Origin: Symsagittifera roscoffensis | Taxonomy: Eukaryota; Xenacoelomorpha; Acoela; Convolutidae | Reading direction: 5' to 3' | Length of the DNA stretch: 64,000 nt | Assembly (NCBI RefSeq): GCF_963678635.1 | Contig: NC_087071.1 | Span: 2,532,537-2,596,536 of the forward strand | In this document: positions 1 to 12,269 of the stretch, in pieces | Numbering within the stretch: the first letter of the stretch is position 1 | Layout: each line of letters starts with the position of its first letter | Made by a program: the position numbers and the translations under genes | Notes under the pieces: generated by a model | What the model was told of the DNA's origin: nothing | Database searches by the model: none | What the model saw: only the letters and a program-made list of their open reading frames with translations

Positions 1-1264
1 TTTTGCAATCAATCGACACTCAACCAGTCTGAAATTTTGCTTGATTTTTACTTGATTGATACATACCTCTATATACATTTTTATGGAAAAATTCCGAGTG
101 GAACTTATAACAAAAATCAAAACGTATTTTTTTAGTTCTTCTTCATTTCACTTTTTGCTTTTTTAATTCTCATTTACTCGACAAAAAATTTGAAATGTTT
201 TATGGGTCAACTATTTTACCGGTGAATTGTTTTCATATTAATTACTTTTCATGAATATTGGAGAAAAAATGAGTTTCTCTTGCTTTAGTTGCCTCATCTT
301 GCTAAGCTTAATATTGGAATTTGGCGCATTGATTGTTACTTTCATCAAAGTGTTTTTGCATGGCACATATATTGCTTATGCAAACGCAATAATGGAACTG
401 ACGCTCATTACTCTGTTTAACTTTCCAGTAGGTTTAAAAAAAAGGGTTGTCAAATAAATGTAATAATCTGGTTGAATAGAATTCTGATAATCTTATGATT
501 AGAGTAAGCAATATTACCTTAATTATTGTAAAGAGCGTTATTGTAAAAATTGAAAGTGATGAGAATTTTGATAAGTTTGTTTTCAGTCTAATTTAGTTCC
601 AGTTTTGGTTCGTTATCTTCAGCTCTAGTTTTTGTTTTCCAGTTACTAAAGTGCGACAAATTGCTGCCAATTTTCCTATCCGTCAAGTCAAATTTTTCTG
701 GCCCTTTACACAAGGCCTTGACTTCAACACGCAGAAACATTAAGTTTTGACCATAAGTTAACATAATTTAAATCGCGTGGATTTGTTTGAACTCAGAAGA
801 ATTTTTGTGTCGAACTGTTTTTTTGAGACCTTGTAACACAACAATTACTACCCCCACAGATTTCTATAAAAGGAGTCAGTAGTTCAATGGTGTCTTTTTT
901 CATTTTTTCTATGAAATCAATTGCTCTCAGACTAAGTATAGTTTAGTTTTTCCAAAAGGTAAACCTGGTCAAAATATGGCGTCAAAGAATCTCTTTGTTT
1001 TAAGATAAAGGAAAAATTTTTTTGTTAGATTGTAGGTAACAATAAATTTAAAAGGTTTAAAAACTTCTATTTTGAAAAAAAAACATGTCAAATTGTGTTT
1101 TTTTTATTTTGTTCAACAATGAGGTTGAAATTTTCATGTTGGATTTTGTTTGTGGATTGCGAAGTTTTTATGAAGAATCACAAACGAGAACTTTCATTTG
1201 CTCCAAAGACTACTTGAGATAATTTTAATGAAACGGTGTTTTAATGAATATTAAATGAAACTGA
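1..1264. other. AT-rich intergenic DNA, no gene recognised
   Basis: I see no supportable gene here. The short open frames lack any family signature and the DNA is very T-rich. A short motif at about 60-85 (tacctctatatacattttt) recurs in variant form near 2425-2445. Confidence 0.6.
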
Positions 1265-1885
1265 AATCACCCCTTTACCGCAGGTTTTAATAGCGTCGCC
1301 GCACGCGATCAAACATTAACAAATAATGGGTGCAGCTAGATTGCTCAATCGTTTAGAGTTGTAGCAAAAATTTCGGAGAATTTTAAATTTATTTCAATTC
1401 ATATTGATAGTTTCTAGGAATACTGTCTCAACTCTCCTCTTTTTACTGTTCTTGTTAGTTTTTTAAAGCTAATTTAGTCTTGTTGGCGGACCGGAAGCGC
1501 TGTAATAACAGCTGCAAATAGCAGTTACCCTAATTTCCTCAAAAGGGGATCGCGTAAAACAGGCATAGAAATTTTAAAAGTTTCAGCAAAAATTGAAAGT
1601 CACAAGATTTTTTCCTGATGAAGATTTTTTTTTAAAATTTGTATCGCAAAATTTTGTATTCTAATCCGGCGTTCAACCAATTAACTTTTTTCAGCCTGAT
1701 ACAGTTCAATTTTGTGCCAGTTTTTTATTCAGCTGCTTTCATCGTATTTTTATCTTATTTTGTTTGTTTTTATTGCAAGAAAGAATCAAATTTCCTTGGC
1801 AGCTCTCTATCAACTAATTTTTTGAGGAACTTCTCTGCTTTACCTAGGCGTTTACTCGCTCGAATCAAGATCCTATCATTATAAA
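1265..1885 (+). repeat. Duplicated noncoding module A, copy 1
   Basis: This stretch resembles 3225-3810 over about 600 bp with many substitutions and small indels. Shared landmarks in the same order are gctgtaataacagctgcaaa (1499-1518; in the other copy gctgtaataacaacagcaga), ttactgttcttgtt, 'agcaaaaatt', and a block ending in tggcagct near 1798. No protein reading frame is shared between the copies, so I read it as an old duplication of noncoding DNA. A short ORF at 1639-1884 is not preserved in copy 2. Confidence 0.6.
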
Positions 1886-3224
1886 AAACATTTGTCGGTA
1901 AATTTTAGAACTATTGGATATTCTGGGTTGATGAATGCCAACGAGTTGTTATAGCGAGCTTTTGTGCCGTTTCCTTGCTGGTCTTACCTTTAGGATCAGT
2001 GGGATGTCTTTGTATAACTTGTTGTCTTATATTGCTCATGAACTTTTACTGCAGGTTCTTGGTTTTATTTTTTCATTCCATCAGCCAGTTTTTTTATTAT
2101 CAAGGAATTTTTTTAAAAACAAAAATCAAATTTTGAATATTTTTACAAGCGTGATATCATAATATAAATTTTTCACATGCATTGTTTTGAAAGAACTCAG
2201 GTAAAACTAAACTCATGTCAAAATTACAAAAAATTTGGCTGATATAATTTGTGCAAAAATTAACTAAGAACTCATCAATTCACGGAATTAAACAAACTGG
2301 CTCTAAAATTTTTGCCGAAGTTTCTTGATTATTTTGTCTCTTCCCATTGGGCAATTTTTCAATGAACAAATTGTCATTGAACAAAATATTTTTTTCACTG
2401 ACAAATGTAACTTGGAGTGTACATACCTCCATATACATTTTTGATTTGTTTTGGCATTCTTTAACATGGTGTATACATACGTCCATATTCAATTTTTGTT
2501 TTTAATTGAATTGAAACTCAATTTGAATAAAGTTCACAGCGAAAAGTTTTGAGTATTATTGATAATTCAAATTCCGCATTGACTCATAAAAGCAAGGATC
2601 TTTAATAAAATGGCACTGACATTTTTCTGCTAGTTAGTAAATAATAAAAATGACTACTATAAGTAACCTTTTTTGTTTTCTGAAAAATTCTGTCATTTTG
2701 AAAGAAACTTTGCTATCAATAAACAGTTAACTCAATTTTGTTATCAGAACATCTTTCATGTTCATAAAATCAACTGACTGAATAATCATTTTCAAGTTCT
2801 ATCATCGTCAAATTGTTCACCAATAAGCCACATCTGTTATGCACATATAGAGAGGCCCGGTTTAACAGAGACAGAATTTAAGTTGAATTGAGAATAGAAA
2901 AAAAGATCGTTTCTTTTTTAATTCACACAAACTGATAAATATATATTTCAATTGAAATGGATTTTGGCCATTTTTTTGCCGACTCAAAAAAGAGTTTTTG
3001 ACAGTTCTCAATTCAGTTTGAAAATTTTGGTATTATGGTGAACATATCTCTAAATTTGTTGCCTCTATATTTGGCTCTATATCTTTTTTTTCTCCAGAAT
3101 TTTTCAGCTACCAGTGGTTTTTAATAGTAGTAGTGATTACAGAAGATGAAGAATTTCAATCGAGATTTTTCATAAGCTGAACTGATTTTTTGAAATAATA
3201 TTGAATGATTTGAATTTGTTTGAG
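1886..3224. other. Intergenic DNA, nothing recognised
   Basis: AT-rich sequence without a supportable gene, RNA or mobile element. Two imperfect copies of a tacatac(c/g)tccatat motif lie at about 2420 and 2470. Confidence 0.5.
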
Positions 3225-3810
3225 TAAAGCAATTACCCAATTACCCAAGTCGTGACACGCATTCAAACAACAACAACAAGTGGGTGTTACTAGACTGTTT
3301 GCTCAAACTTTTGCAGCAAAAAATTTCCCAAAATTTAAAAAAAGTTATTTCAATTCATCGTAGTAGTTTGTGCGAACATAGTCTAACTCTCTTTCTACTG
3401 TTCTTGTTGATGTTTCAGCTGCATTGGCCTGACTGGCGAATCAGACGCGCTGTAATAACAACAGCAGATAGCAGTTTTCCCATATTCCCAAATATGGGAG
3501 CAAAAAAAGCAGACTTATACGTTTTAAAAGTCTTAGCAAAAATTAATTAGTGGCGCAAAATTTTTTGTTTGCTTAAACCTTTCTTTTTAAACTTTGTATA
3601 GCAAAACGTATGTTCTAACCAGGCGTTCTTAATCAACCAATTAATTTTTCAGCTGGCTACAATTCATTTTTGTGTCAATTTTTTAGACAACTGCAGTCAA
3701 AATATTTTGTTCGTTCTCATTGCAAGAATGAATCACACTTCATGGCAGCTATCTAAGAACTAGTATTCAGAAGAACTTTGTCAGACGTTTTTCCTAATTT
3801 CATGAAATTT
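3225..3810 (+). repeat. Duplicated noncoding module A, copy 2
   Basis: Diverged second copy of the module at 1265-1885, about 1.95 kb downstream in the same orientation. It ends about 275 bp upstream of the start codon of the gene at 4085, so it forms part of that gene's upstream region. The 88-codon ORF at 3284-3550 is interrupted in copy 1 and is probably fortuitous. Confidence 0.6.
3479..3498 (+). promoter_or_regulatory. Palindrome containing a CArG-box consensus
   Basis: The sequence is an inverted repeat with 8-bp arms and a 4-nt loop. Inside it, 3488-3497 (ccaaatatgg) matches the SRF/MADS-box CArG consensus CC(A/T)6GG exactly. It lies about 590 bp upstream of the ATG at 4085. A-rich DNA makes chance matches fairly likely, so regulatory function is only a possibility. 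Confidence 0.25.
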
Positions 3811-4084
3811 TTCAGTTAAACCTATTTTATCGTTCCAATCAAATTTCGATCAAGATTGCAACAAATTACTATTAATCATTCGAGGAACGATTGATTTAGC
3901 TTGATGAAAACGCATTGGTGTTACGGCATTTTTCATTCAATCAACACCAGGTTGTAACATAAAACATATTTAGGTTTGCAACTTAGAGAAAAAATTTGAT
4001 CTTCCGAAAAAAATAGATCCTTAAATAATTTTTTTTTCAATTTTTCAGAAAAAATAGCAATCATTCATTGAAGAACCAACAAAA

Positions 4085-4183
4085 ATGAAACAAAGCAGCT
4101 ACTTTTCACGGTGTACTGTTGAAATTGGACTTCTTCTCTGGATATTAGTTCAATCTACTAGTACTCGCGACGTAACGATTCAA
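4085..4183 (+). other. Exon 1 of the membrane-protein gene (signal peptide)
   Basis: The ATG at 4085 opens 33 codons: a short basic/polar start, the hydrophobic core GLLLWILVQ, then a polar cleavage region STSTRD. The frame then meets a strong donor, gtacgt at 4184-4189, and runs to a stop soon after, so splicing here fits well. Exon 1 ends in phase 0. Confidence 0.65.
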
Positions 4184-6584
4184 GTACGTTTTTACGATTT
4201 GTTAAGTTGTTAATTTTTGTAACCAATTATTCTTCTATTTTTTTGTTCGACAAATGATAGTTTTCAGAAATATCTAACTATTTGCCATCAGCAAAATCTT
4301 TGTTTCAGTAATTTTTATTCCAATATCTTTCAACAACTTTTACAAAATAAATTCAGGATTGCCAATTTTTTTTTAAATTCAAAATTATAGAGTGCACTCA
4401 GAGTTCATTCAGATCTTACTAATGTATGTAAACTGCTGTTTTTAGCAAACAGAGACTACAATAGACGTCAAGACAGTGCAAGAAAAAAAATCTCACCAAG
4501 TTAACGGTAATCTATTTTGTCATTGAATCATTGGATTTTCCCTGATTTTTTCGTGTTGAGCTAAAAACTGTAAAAGACAAATGAAACCAATCGATAACTT
4601 TAATATGAATAGGTAGAGCGAACAGTGTCTTGGTTGTGGTTTTGAAATCGGTTTTAAAACATGTGATTTTAGTAATTTTAATATTTTGAGATGTTCCGAA
4701 ACCCTCATCGTGATCTTGTGCGATAAAAAAAGTCTGGTTACATGGCCTTACAGAAATAAAATTGATCGTTTTTTTAAAGAACGTGCAAATAATCAACATG
4801 TCTGTATTTTGAATACCCATTCTGTTTAAAATCGTTTTTTATTGTTTGTGAATTCACCAACTCCCATTTGATGATTTTTCATTTTTGCTTCTAAAGCTTT
4901 GCTTGAAAGGTTCCAGCTCATTTTATATTGGCTTAGTGTCCTCAAAATGCGTGGTTTTTTTCTAATAAATGAACGTTTGACCGCTGAAATACAGTCTACC
5001 AATGCGGTAGTTGTGTGTAGAAGATACTTTAACGTTCGTTACTGGTTTTGGCATTGATTTTTTATGCCAATTTTATCCAAGAGATATCCAGATGAACATG
5101 TATAATTTTTTGTTGGTGTTTTTTTGAGATTTATTTTTTTTTACAGCTTAGCGGCTTTCTTAAATTTTTAGTTTGCTTTTTCTTTTATCTTACTTAGAAA
5201 ATTTTTTGAGCGGTAATGTTTGCCATGAACGGTTTTTAAAGAGATATGATCACCCTATCTAGAGCTATAACCATTCGGTCCTTCATATAAAATTTTACCG
5301 TTTCAATTACTGTTGCAGAAAAACATTTTTGTCTTAGTCGATGCATATTGGGCTTACCGAAATGCACTAGGAGGAAGATCAAATCCTAGCCCACCGTTTG
5401 CACGTGGAACTTGTACTTGCACTAGACGCGCTGCAAAATCATTGATTGCAGTTGTGCAAAAGTGCGATATCAAAATGGGAGTCATTTGTGCTCATAATAT
5501 ACGAGAGCATGTGGTCGATATGACGGCCATTTTCCTTAGTTCCTTTCGAAAAATCGAAATTTTCAACACGTCAATAAAAACAATTAAAAATGATTTGACT
5601 AGACCAAAGAAACAATTTTCCTTTATTATGCTTAAAGAAAATGCTCGTTTGAGCCTCACAGCGCAAACCTTTGGCACAGTGGAAGTAGATACGCTGCTTT
5701 TCAGAATACGCGCTCTTAAATATTTAGATCGAAGTGTCATACAAAAAGTTATAAACTTACAGTTTTTCAGCATGAATTCGACAAAATTCAATCTAGGAAA
5801 CCGTCAGAGTATTTGGTCTGGTAATGACACTATAAATGAATATGAGAAATTAGAGATTCGAGGGCCTCATCCATTGTTTTCTATGATTAATGGCTGCAAA
5901 AAATTACGCTACGTGGAATTTGGCATCATTTGGTCTTCTGGTCCTGCAAATGTTATCCCTGATGGATTTTTGAAAAAATCATTTCAATTAGAAACAATTT
6001 ACATTCATCGTTCGCGGAATTTCACTTTGCCAGCCAATTTCATGTCCGACCTTGAATCGAGAAAAGAAATCAACATGACCGTCAATATATGGAATGTGGA
6101 TTCGATGTCACTCTCCAATCAAACGAAAATTTTGAACGGAATAAATCTGACTGACGGCCAAAGACAAGTTTTAAATGGTTTTGGGGGCGAGGATGCTAAA
6201 AATTGCAAGTGGTTTTGTAAGCCCGGGCCAGGTGCATGGGGCCATTGTGACGACGACTGGGACAAGCAAAACTGCGGAATTTGTGTTCGAAATCTACTCT
6301 CGACCAAGCAGGACATCCCAAAAGCTCTTCGGGGCATATGCTTTTTGGAGAACTCCGAGGTAATCAGCGATATCAAAATGCCTCCCCCTCACCCGACTTG
6401 GGCACCCGGAGACTATCAGCCCAATATGGGAAATGATTACGAGGGAGTAACTCGTCGAAGAGCTCTCGGTTTTGGTGCAACAGCGCAAGTGGGTCTGATC
6501 TTTCTCATTGTATTTTTTTGGTTGAAAAGGCGCTATAGGCTACACTTATTTTTTCTTTTAAGAAACCATCTGATAAGAAACTAA
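4085..6584 (+). CDS. Spliced gene for a type I membrane protein with cysteine-rich, LRR-like ectodomain
   Basis: Proposed structure: exon 1 4085-4183, small exon 2 starting at 4446, last exon 5319-6584. Exon 1 encodes a signal peptide (hydrophobic GLLLWILVQ followed by STS). The last exon supplies about 420 codons. It opens with a Cys-x-Cys region (GTCTCT near 5410-5430) and further cysteines. Leucine-rich-repeat-like periodicity follows, for example LRYVEFG and LETIYIHRSRNFTLPANFM, with several N-glycosylation sequons. A C-rich capping segment comes next (NCKWFCKPG, HCDDDW, NCGICVRNLL, GICF; about 6198-6345), then a Pro-rich stalk and one transmembrane helix (VGLIFLIVFFWLKRR, about 6487-6531) with a short basic tail. 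Arrangement and caps recall arthropod secreted or membrane LRR proteins. I could not assign a named family or ligand. The long unbroken exon amid decayed DNA argues for a live gene. Confidence 0.7.
4446..4506 (+). other. Candidate small exon 2
   Basis: A pyrimidine-rich acceptor (ctgctgtttttag) ends at 4445 and the downstream frame stays open in phase 0, encoding a polar stretch beginning QTETTIDVKT. The best-looking donor (gtaatc at 4507) leaves phase 1, which does not match the last exon's phase-0 start at 5319. A weaker donor, gttaac at 4500, gives 54 nt and restores phase. The exon is therefore uncertain at its 3' end and may be skipped altogether. Confidence 0.4.
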
Positions 6585-6777
6585 GACTTTTCTTTCTAAC
6601 TTCTTAAACAGTTTGATAATCAATTCCCAGGATAAATTTCCATTTGAATTAAAAAATCCTAAGTTTTAAAAGTGTCTTATGAAAAAATGAGTGTTCAGTT
6701 ACATTGTTGAAACCTTCTAGAAATCTAAAAATGTTCTTCTGTTTCGTAATTTTTTTCAAGTTCGTGCATCTTATCCC
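6585..6777. other. Probable 3' UTR/intergenic DNA
   Basis: AT-rich sequence after the stop codon. There is no AATAAA close to the stop. The nearest on this strand are at about 7302 and 7625. Confidence 0.35.
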
Positions 6778-7340
6778 ATGTTATATTTCGCTTTTTTCGT
6801 TGCTATGCTGCTTAAATTTGCTGCTTAAATTTAACCCCAAATGGCTCTTTCCCAGTTACGTTTTCTTTTGAAAAGTAGAAAGTAGCTTTGCCATAATGAT
6901 TTTCAACCTTGTTTATACTAATATACTTTTATGTTTATCTAAATAATGTCAGTGTGAACAAATGATGACATTTAAATCATCAAGTTGTTTAGTACAGATT
7001 TTCTGAAGGATTATTTGATATGCAGGCTTGCATTGTAATTTTTCGAAATGATGAACTCAAAAAAGAACTATTTAAATGCTTTCCAAGTTGCTTTAATCAT
7101 TGCTTGAGTTCTTGTGGTTACTTCGATTGATTTATATTAGTGAAAAAAATTTTCCTGACCTGACTCGCTGGAATTGATATTCATAAAATTGGTTGCTATC
7201 TTGTTGCTTTTGATGTTAGAGACCATTGGGTTCAAAATTAATTCAATATACGCCGAAAAATTGAATTTAACTTCACAATTTATTTTCACCGTAACATTAA
7301 TAATAAAAGGCTCCATCTCTGCTTTAAAGGTAGACAATTG
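6778..7340 (+). repeat. Duplicated noncoding module B, copy 1
   Basis: Aligns with 7490-8020 in the same orientation, about 710 bp away. Shared landmarks in order are tgttat(a/g)tttc, 'gctgctta/gctgctag', tttcttttgaaaa, catcaagttgt, gtaatttttc, ttaatcattgctt, gttgcta and gaccattg(g/a)gttcaaa. The copies have diverged substantially and share no coding frame. Confidence 0.6.
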
Positions 7341-7489
7341 AGTCAAATTAATTTAGACACTCGATGGTTAATAAGTTTTTCATTTTTAGTATTTTACAAC
7401 ATGGTTTGTGAATGCTGCGAATAGTATCTACATTTTGTAAACGGCGAATTGAATTTTGTTTTTAATACTTAGTATCGATGCTTTTCTTT

Positions 7490-8020
7490 TGTTATGTTTC
7501 AATTTTAATGTATTTTATGTTGAACATGCTGCTAGCATTTAACCTTAATCGGACCTTTTTCAGTTTCCTTTTTCTTTTGGAAAATAACCTTGCCAAAAGA
7601 TAGTCAACATAAATGTACTAAAGTAATAAAATGATTTTCTAAAAGATGCCTGTGCGATTGATTGAACATATTTGATCCATCAAGTTGTCGCGATAATAAA
7701 TCTTACAAAGAAAATTTGTAGTCATATTTGCAATGTAATTTTTCAGAAACGGGGAACTCTGAAAGGAGCCGTTAAGTTGCGTTTCAAGTTGTTTTAATCA
7801 TTGCTTAAACTGTCACCTTCACCTCGCTGAGATTATTTCATTAATAAAGTTTCCTGGCGTGTTGGGCCCTAAGTTAATGCTGTTCATTTTCTTTGTTGCT
7901 ATTTTGTTGCTTATTTTTGTTGATGACCATTGAGTTCAAAGTCAATTCAATCCTTGTCGAAAAGATGAATTCAACTTCTCAACTTCATTTCAACGTTATA
8001 TCTAAAAAACTCCATCAATA
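7490..8020 (+). repeat. Duplicated noncoding module B, copy 2
   Basis: Second copy of the module at 6778-7340, in tandem and separated by about 150 bp. It contains aataaa near 7625, which could serve the upstream gene if its 3' UTR is long; that is speculation. Confidence 0.6.
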
Positions 8021-8561
8021 TTTTAGAGGCTAATAAATGCAAAGAATTGAAACACGTATTGGATCAATTGTTATGCATTTATAAGTTTTTTAAGACATAG
8101 TTCTTTAACAATACGAATTTTCCTCTTTATCTTGTAATTATTGACTGGATATTATCTTTTTCATTAATTAACAATTTAATTCTGAGTTTTTTTTGTCATT
8201 TTTCTTTGAAATGAATTGTTGAAAAAATGAAGTTGATCTTAAACTGCAGAAAAAATACAGTAGGCAACGTTCCGTTCAAATTGTTTTATATTATTATTTC
8301 TATATCATGTTTCTTTTATTTTGAAAGGCCTTATCGAAAAACTTACTTGTTCATTTTTTCAGTTGGTTTTGTTTAAAATTCTCGCGTCTTACAATGATGT
8401 GTAAAATTTGTCATTCAAGTTCATTTATTTTGAGCTTCTTTCTGTATCAAGCGCAAACTTTAAGTTTTGTACGAAAACATTTTTTATACCTTTTGTAAAA
8501 GTCCTATGAAAAAATCTCTAAAAACTCACAATCAAATTTTTTGTTTTGTAATTCAAAAGAA
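8021..8561. other. Intergenic DNA, nothing recognised
   Basis: AT-rich sequence with no supportable gene or repeat relationship that I can see. Confidence 0.5.
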
Positions 8562-9312
8562 AGGATGACAGAATTAATTATTTGTACTCGATCAACAGGA
8601 TTTGTATTCAACAGGATATTAATCTTCTTTGTTGGTTTGACAACAGACTAAACAGGAAACTAAACTATATTAGCCAAAGCAATTTGAAAATTGCAGTATG
8701 TTTGGCTTTTGAGCGCAAACGAAGCCATTCCTTACTTCATTTGTATACTGAAGTTTGCAGAACTACAATTACTATCGGATGCTGAAAATATATATATATT
8801 TATGCTTTTTTGCGAATTAATTATTCATTTAAAAATACAGCAAAAATTGTCGAAAAATTCAATTTCAATGGCTTAATTGCCACTGCAGTTAAAGAACATA
8901 TTAGATACAAGCTAATTTCCGCAGCTATCGCGAGTTTTATCTGAAATTCATTACGAAAATAGAAGGGTTATTGGAGTATTCAGCGTAATTTTAGATGGTT
9001 TTTTACTGGAATTTACCTTCGGTCACATCTGTTCCAATGAACAGAAAATAGCTTCGCGGGATGACCAAAACTCCTTATCATACAATTTACACCCATAAAA
9101 ACTTCTAAAATAAATTTCTGCATAGTTTTGGGTCGTGTTTAAACCGAACGTAAGTAACAAAACCTTGCTTTACTCAAAGCACCAAAGGTTGGAATGGTCT
9201 TGCATTTTTAATGCATAGAAAACGACCTGATTGTCTTGGAGCTGTCTTTCAAAAAAGGTATAACGAAAGCAACAGACTTTTAAATTTTGGCAAAATTTTT
9301 GATGATGATTTT
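8562..9312 (+). repeat. Tandem-duplicated noncoding module C, copy 1
   Basis: About 750 bp closely matching 9523-10278 at an offset of about 961-974 bp. Long stretches are nearly identical, for example ttctttgttggtttgacaac, gaagccattccttacttcat and agaagggttattggagtatt. This duplication is clearly younger than modules A and B. The short ORFs at 8582 and 8691 are not maintained in copy 2 and are not supported as genes. Confidence 0.8.
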
Positions 9313-9522
9313 TTTTTAATTTTAATTTTTTAAATTATTAGACATTGATCAAGGCATACATGAGCATGCCATAAGCAAAGAAGCTTTCAACGGTTTTGAA
9401 AAAAAAATTTAAGCGAAAAAGAAAAAAAGGAATACGTAATACAGACAAAAAAATTAAATTTTGCAAGCAAAAAACTTTTTTTTTCTTGTTCGAGTACAGA
9501 ATTCGATTTGCGGTTGAGAAAA

Positions 9523-10278
9523 AAGGAAGACAGAGTTAATAACTTGTACTCGATCAATTGCAAGACTTAGTGATTGTATTCAACAGGATATGAACATTCT
9601 TTGTTGGTTTGACAACAGACTAAAAAGGAAACTAAGCTATTTTGGCCAAAGCAAATTGAAAGTTGCAGTTTGTTTGGCTTTTGAGCGGAAACGAAGCCAT
9701 TCCTTACTTCATTTGTATACTCAAGTTTGCAGAACTACAATTACTATCTGATGTTATAAAAATATATAGGCTCTTTTGGGTATTAAATGTTGAATTTAAA
9801 AATACAGAAAAAATTGTCGAATAATTCAATTTCAATGGCTTAATTGCCACTGCAGTTATAGAACATATTAGATACAAGCTAATTTCAGCAGCTATGGCGA
9901 GTTTTATCTGAAATTCATTACGAAAATAGAAGGGTTATTGGAGTATTCAGCGTATTTTCAGATGTTTTTTTAACTGGAAATTACCCTCGGTCACATCTGT
10001 TTCAACGACAAGAAAATAGCCTCCTGGGATGACCAAAACATTTATCATACAATTTCCAACCATAAAAAACTTCTAAAATAAATGTGTGCAATGCTCTGGG
10101 TCGGGTTTTAACCGAACGTAAGTGACAAAAACCTTGCTTTACTCAAAAGCACCAAAGGTTGGACTGGTCTTGCATTTATAATGCATAGAAAACGACCTGG
10201 TCTTGGAGCTGTCTTTCAAAAATGGTATAACGAAAGCAACAGAATTTTAAATTTTGGCAAAATTTTTGACGATGGTCA
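9523..10278 (+). repeat. Tandem-duplicated noncoding module C, copy 2
   Basis: Second copy, differing from 8562-9312 by scattered substitutions and small indels, including a 13-bp difference near the start (around 9560). It ends immediately before the Ty3/gypsy-derived array begins. Confidence 0.8.
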
Positions 10279-10299
10279 TTTTTAAATTGCAACCAAAAG

Positions 10300-12269
10300 A
10301 AACAAAACGAGTTACCTCAATCTTGATGTTTCATTATGGTTCATTATAGATTACTCTCAACATAATTTAAACTTAATTGCGAGCAAGAAAAATTTTCGGC
10401 CACAAAGTGACGAAGATGAGTTCTAACAGATGAAACAGAAGTTGCACGTGACCAGGATTGGACCCATGTTTTAGGTATCGATATACTAAAAGTTAACGCC
10501 AATGCAGCAATTGCAACTACCTCAGTACATAAAGATTATTTAAAAGTATCTCGATTAAAACAAGCATCAAACCTTTGAATTACAACACCAAAATGTTTGA
10601 TAGTACCTTCAGTAACATTCTAAGTTTCACATTGATAAATACCCAAAACAACTTAATTGGAACTACGGACGCAACAGAAAAAATACTCAAACAGGACCGC
10701 ATTTCGTAAATGAAGAAATTGCTGAAACAATATTCACAACAAACACAAAAAGTATTTCCTACACGACAAAAATTTGCACAAATAGATCATAGGATACAAC
10801 CTATATACCAAGTAAATAAACATTCAATGCATCGGCTACTAACCCGATTCAATGAGAAATGAAATTCCACAACCTTTTTAATTACTACTACATGAAACTA
10901 CCAAAAATCATCTCACAAACGTGACACCAAATGAAGCAGAAACACTCCAAATTACTTTGGATCTATAGCTCATGGCAAATCATCTGTAACTTCAAACAAA
11001 ACGATTAATTTTATCACAGGAACACAAAAATTCAGTAGAAAATTATCTAAACGCTGTCACAGCTTACCTATTTTTGAATAAAGGCCCAGAATCTATAGTT
11101 AAACCACTTCACCAAAATTGCCTTCATAGACGTACGGTACTGCTACAAACCACGCTGGCGGAGCAGTCAAAAAAAGTTTTCTGACTTACCCATAGACCTT
11201 AAATCCAATTGACAACGCTCTACACATAAGTTTTCAAAAATATTTGACACTGAAAGAAATCATAGACAAACTAGAAAAACAGAAATACAAACGCATGTAC
11301 GTTACACATAAATAACATTCATGAGTTCGATATTGAATTAGAGGAAAAGTCACTCAAAATTATAACATTTACAAAAAGAACAAGAAGTTTTCAAGGATAA
11401 CCCTCATTCAAAAAACGTTTAATTTTTGCGGCAGAAACGAAAAAAATATATAACTGATGGCACACAGAAGCAAAAAAAACTTAATTAAATTGACCGCAAC
11501 AACATTAAAAACCAAATAAACTCAAGCCTTTTTACCAATCATAAAAAAATTACCAAACAAAAATATTCAGTGATAACAGTTCAAGAAAACCGCTCCCACC
11601 TAGCTTAAACTATAGCAGATCACCATAATCATACTCCAACAATTTTTGTGGACAATCCACGCATATACAAAATGCAAAGGTATTTTCACAACATAAATAT
11701 AGTCTTTCAAATAGTCAAACCAGCCAGTACAGAAACAAACAGATCTCATGAAAACTCGATAAAATCTAGACCTAGGGATAGCGAAAGAAACAATTCAACT
11801 AATCGGAATAAGAAATCCTTAAACATTAGATCCCAAAACTACTCAAGTAACAAACCATTTGATAAAAAGTATAATAACAGATCCCTCGTGAAAACTCGCA
11901 AAAGTCTAGACCTAGAGACAAAAACTACTGAAACAGATAGCGAAAATTTTCACAATCTTCACATAAAAAAACTCAGTGTTTAAATAGACAAAATCATAAC
12001 TAATAAAGCAGTACACCTAAACATCAACGACAAACAAATCAAATATAAATTACATAGTGAACAATCCCAGACCCATCAGGAATAGATAACACGGAAACTT
12101 TAGAAATTCAGTTATAATATAAATACTGTGTACTAACAGATGATAAAAAGGAACCACATTAGTTATTAAAATGTTGAAAAAAGAACACAAATATAAAACT
12201 CCCATTAACTCTGACCATTATCAAAATGATTATCTTAACTCAAAAATTAAAATTACCTACTATGATTGA
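10300..12269 (+). mobile_element. Ty3/gypsy remnant: gag-like and nucleocapsid-like sequence, block 1
   Basis: From 10300 the base composition shifts to A-rich/G-poor on the plus strand, and the DNA matches later gag-protease fragments (25.6-26.8 kb and 27.5-28.5 kb). Readable stretches with scattered stops include DQDWTHVLGIDILK at about 10460 and NVTPNEAETLQITLDL at about 10918. The block then reaches the basic nucleocapsid-like ORF at 11648 and the start of the protease region (aaactcccattaactctgac near 12195). No LTR was identified at its left edge. Confidence 0.55.
11648..11983 (+). pseudogene. Ty3/gypsy gag C-terminal/nucleocapsid-like fragment
   Basis: 111 codons, extremely rich in Asn, Ser, Arg and Lys (for example SRPRDSERNNSTNRNKKS). 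This composition is typical of the RNA-binding C-terminal part of some Ty3/gypsy Gag proteins that lack zinc knuckles. It continues a capsid-like segment (VDNPRIYKMQRYFHNINIVFQIVK). The same segment recurs at 13060-13341 and 26104-26346, each ending at a different random frameshift or stop. This is decayed coding DNA amplified in tandem, not an independent small gene. Gag assignment rests on composition and position upstream of protease and RT. Confidence 0.5.

Noticed and set aside
5492-6488. Minus-strand ORFs opposite the last exon of the host gene
   Set aside because: They lack any motif and mirror the coding exon on the plus strand.
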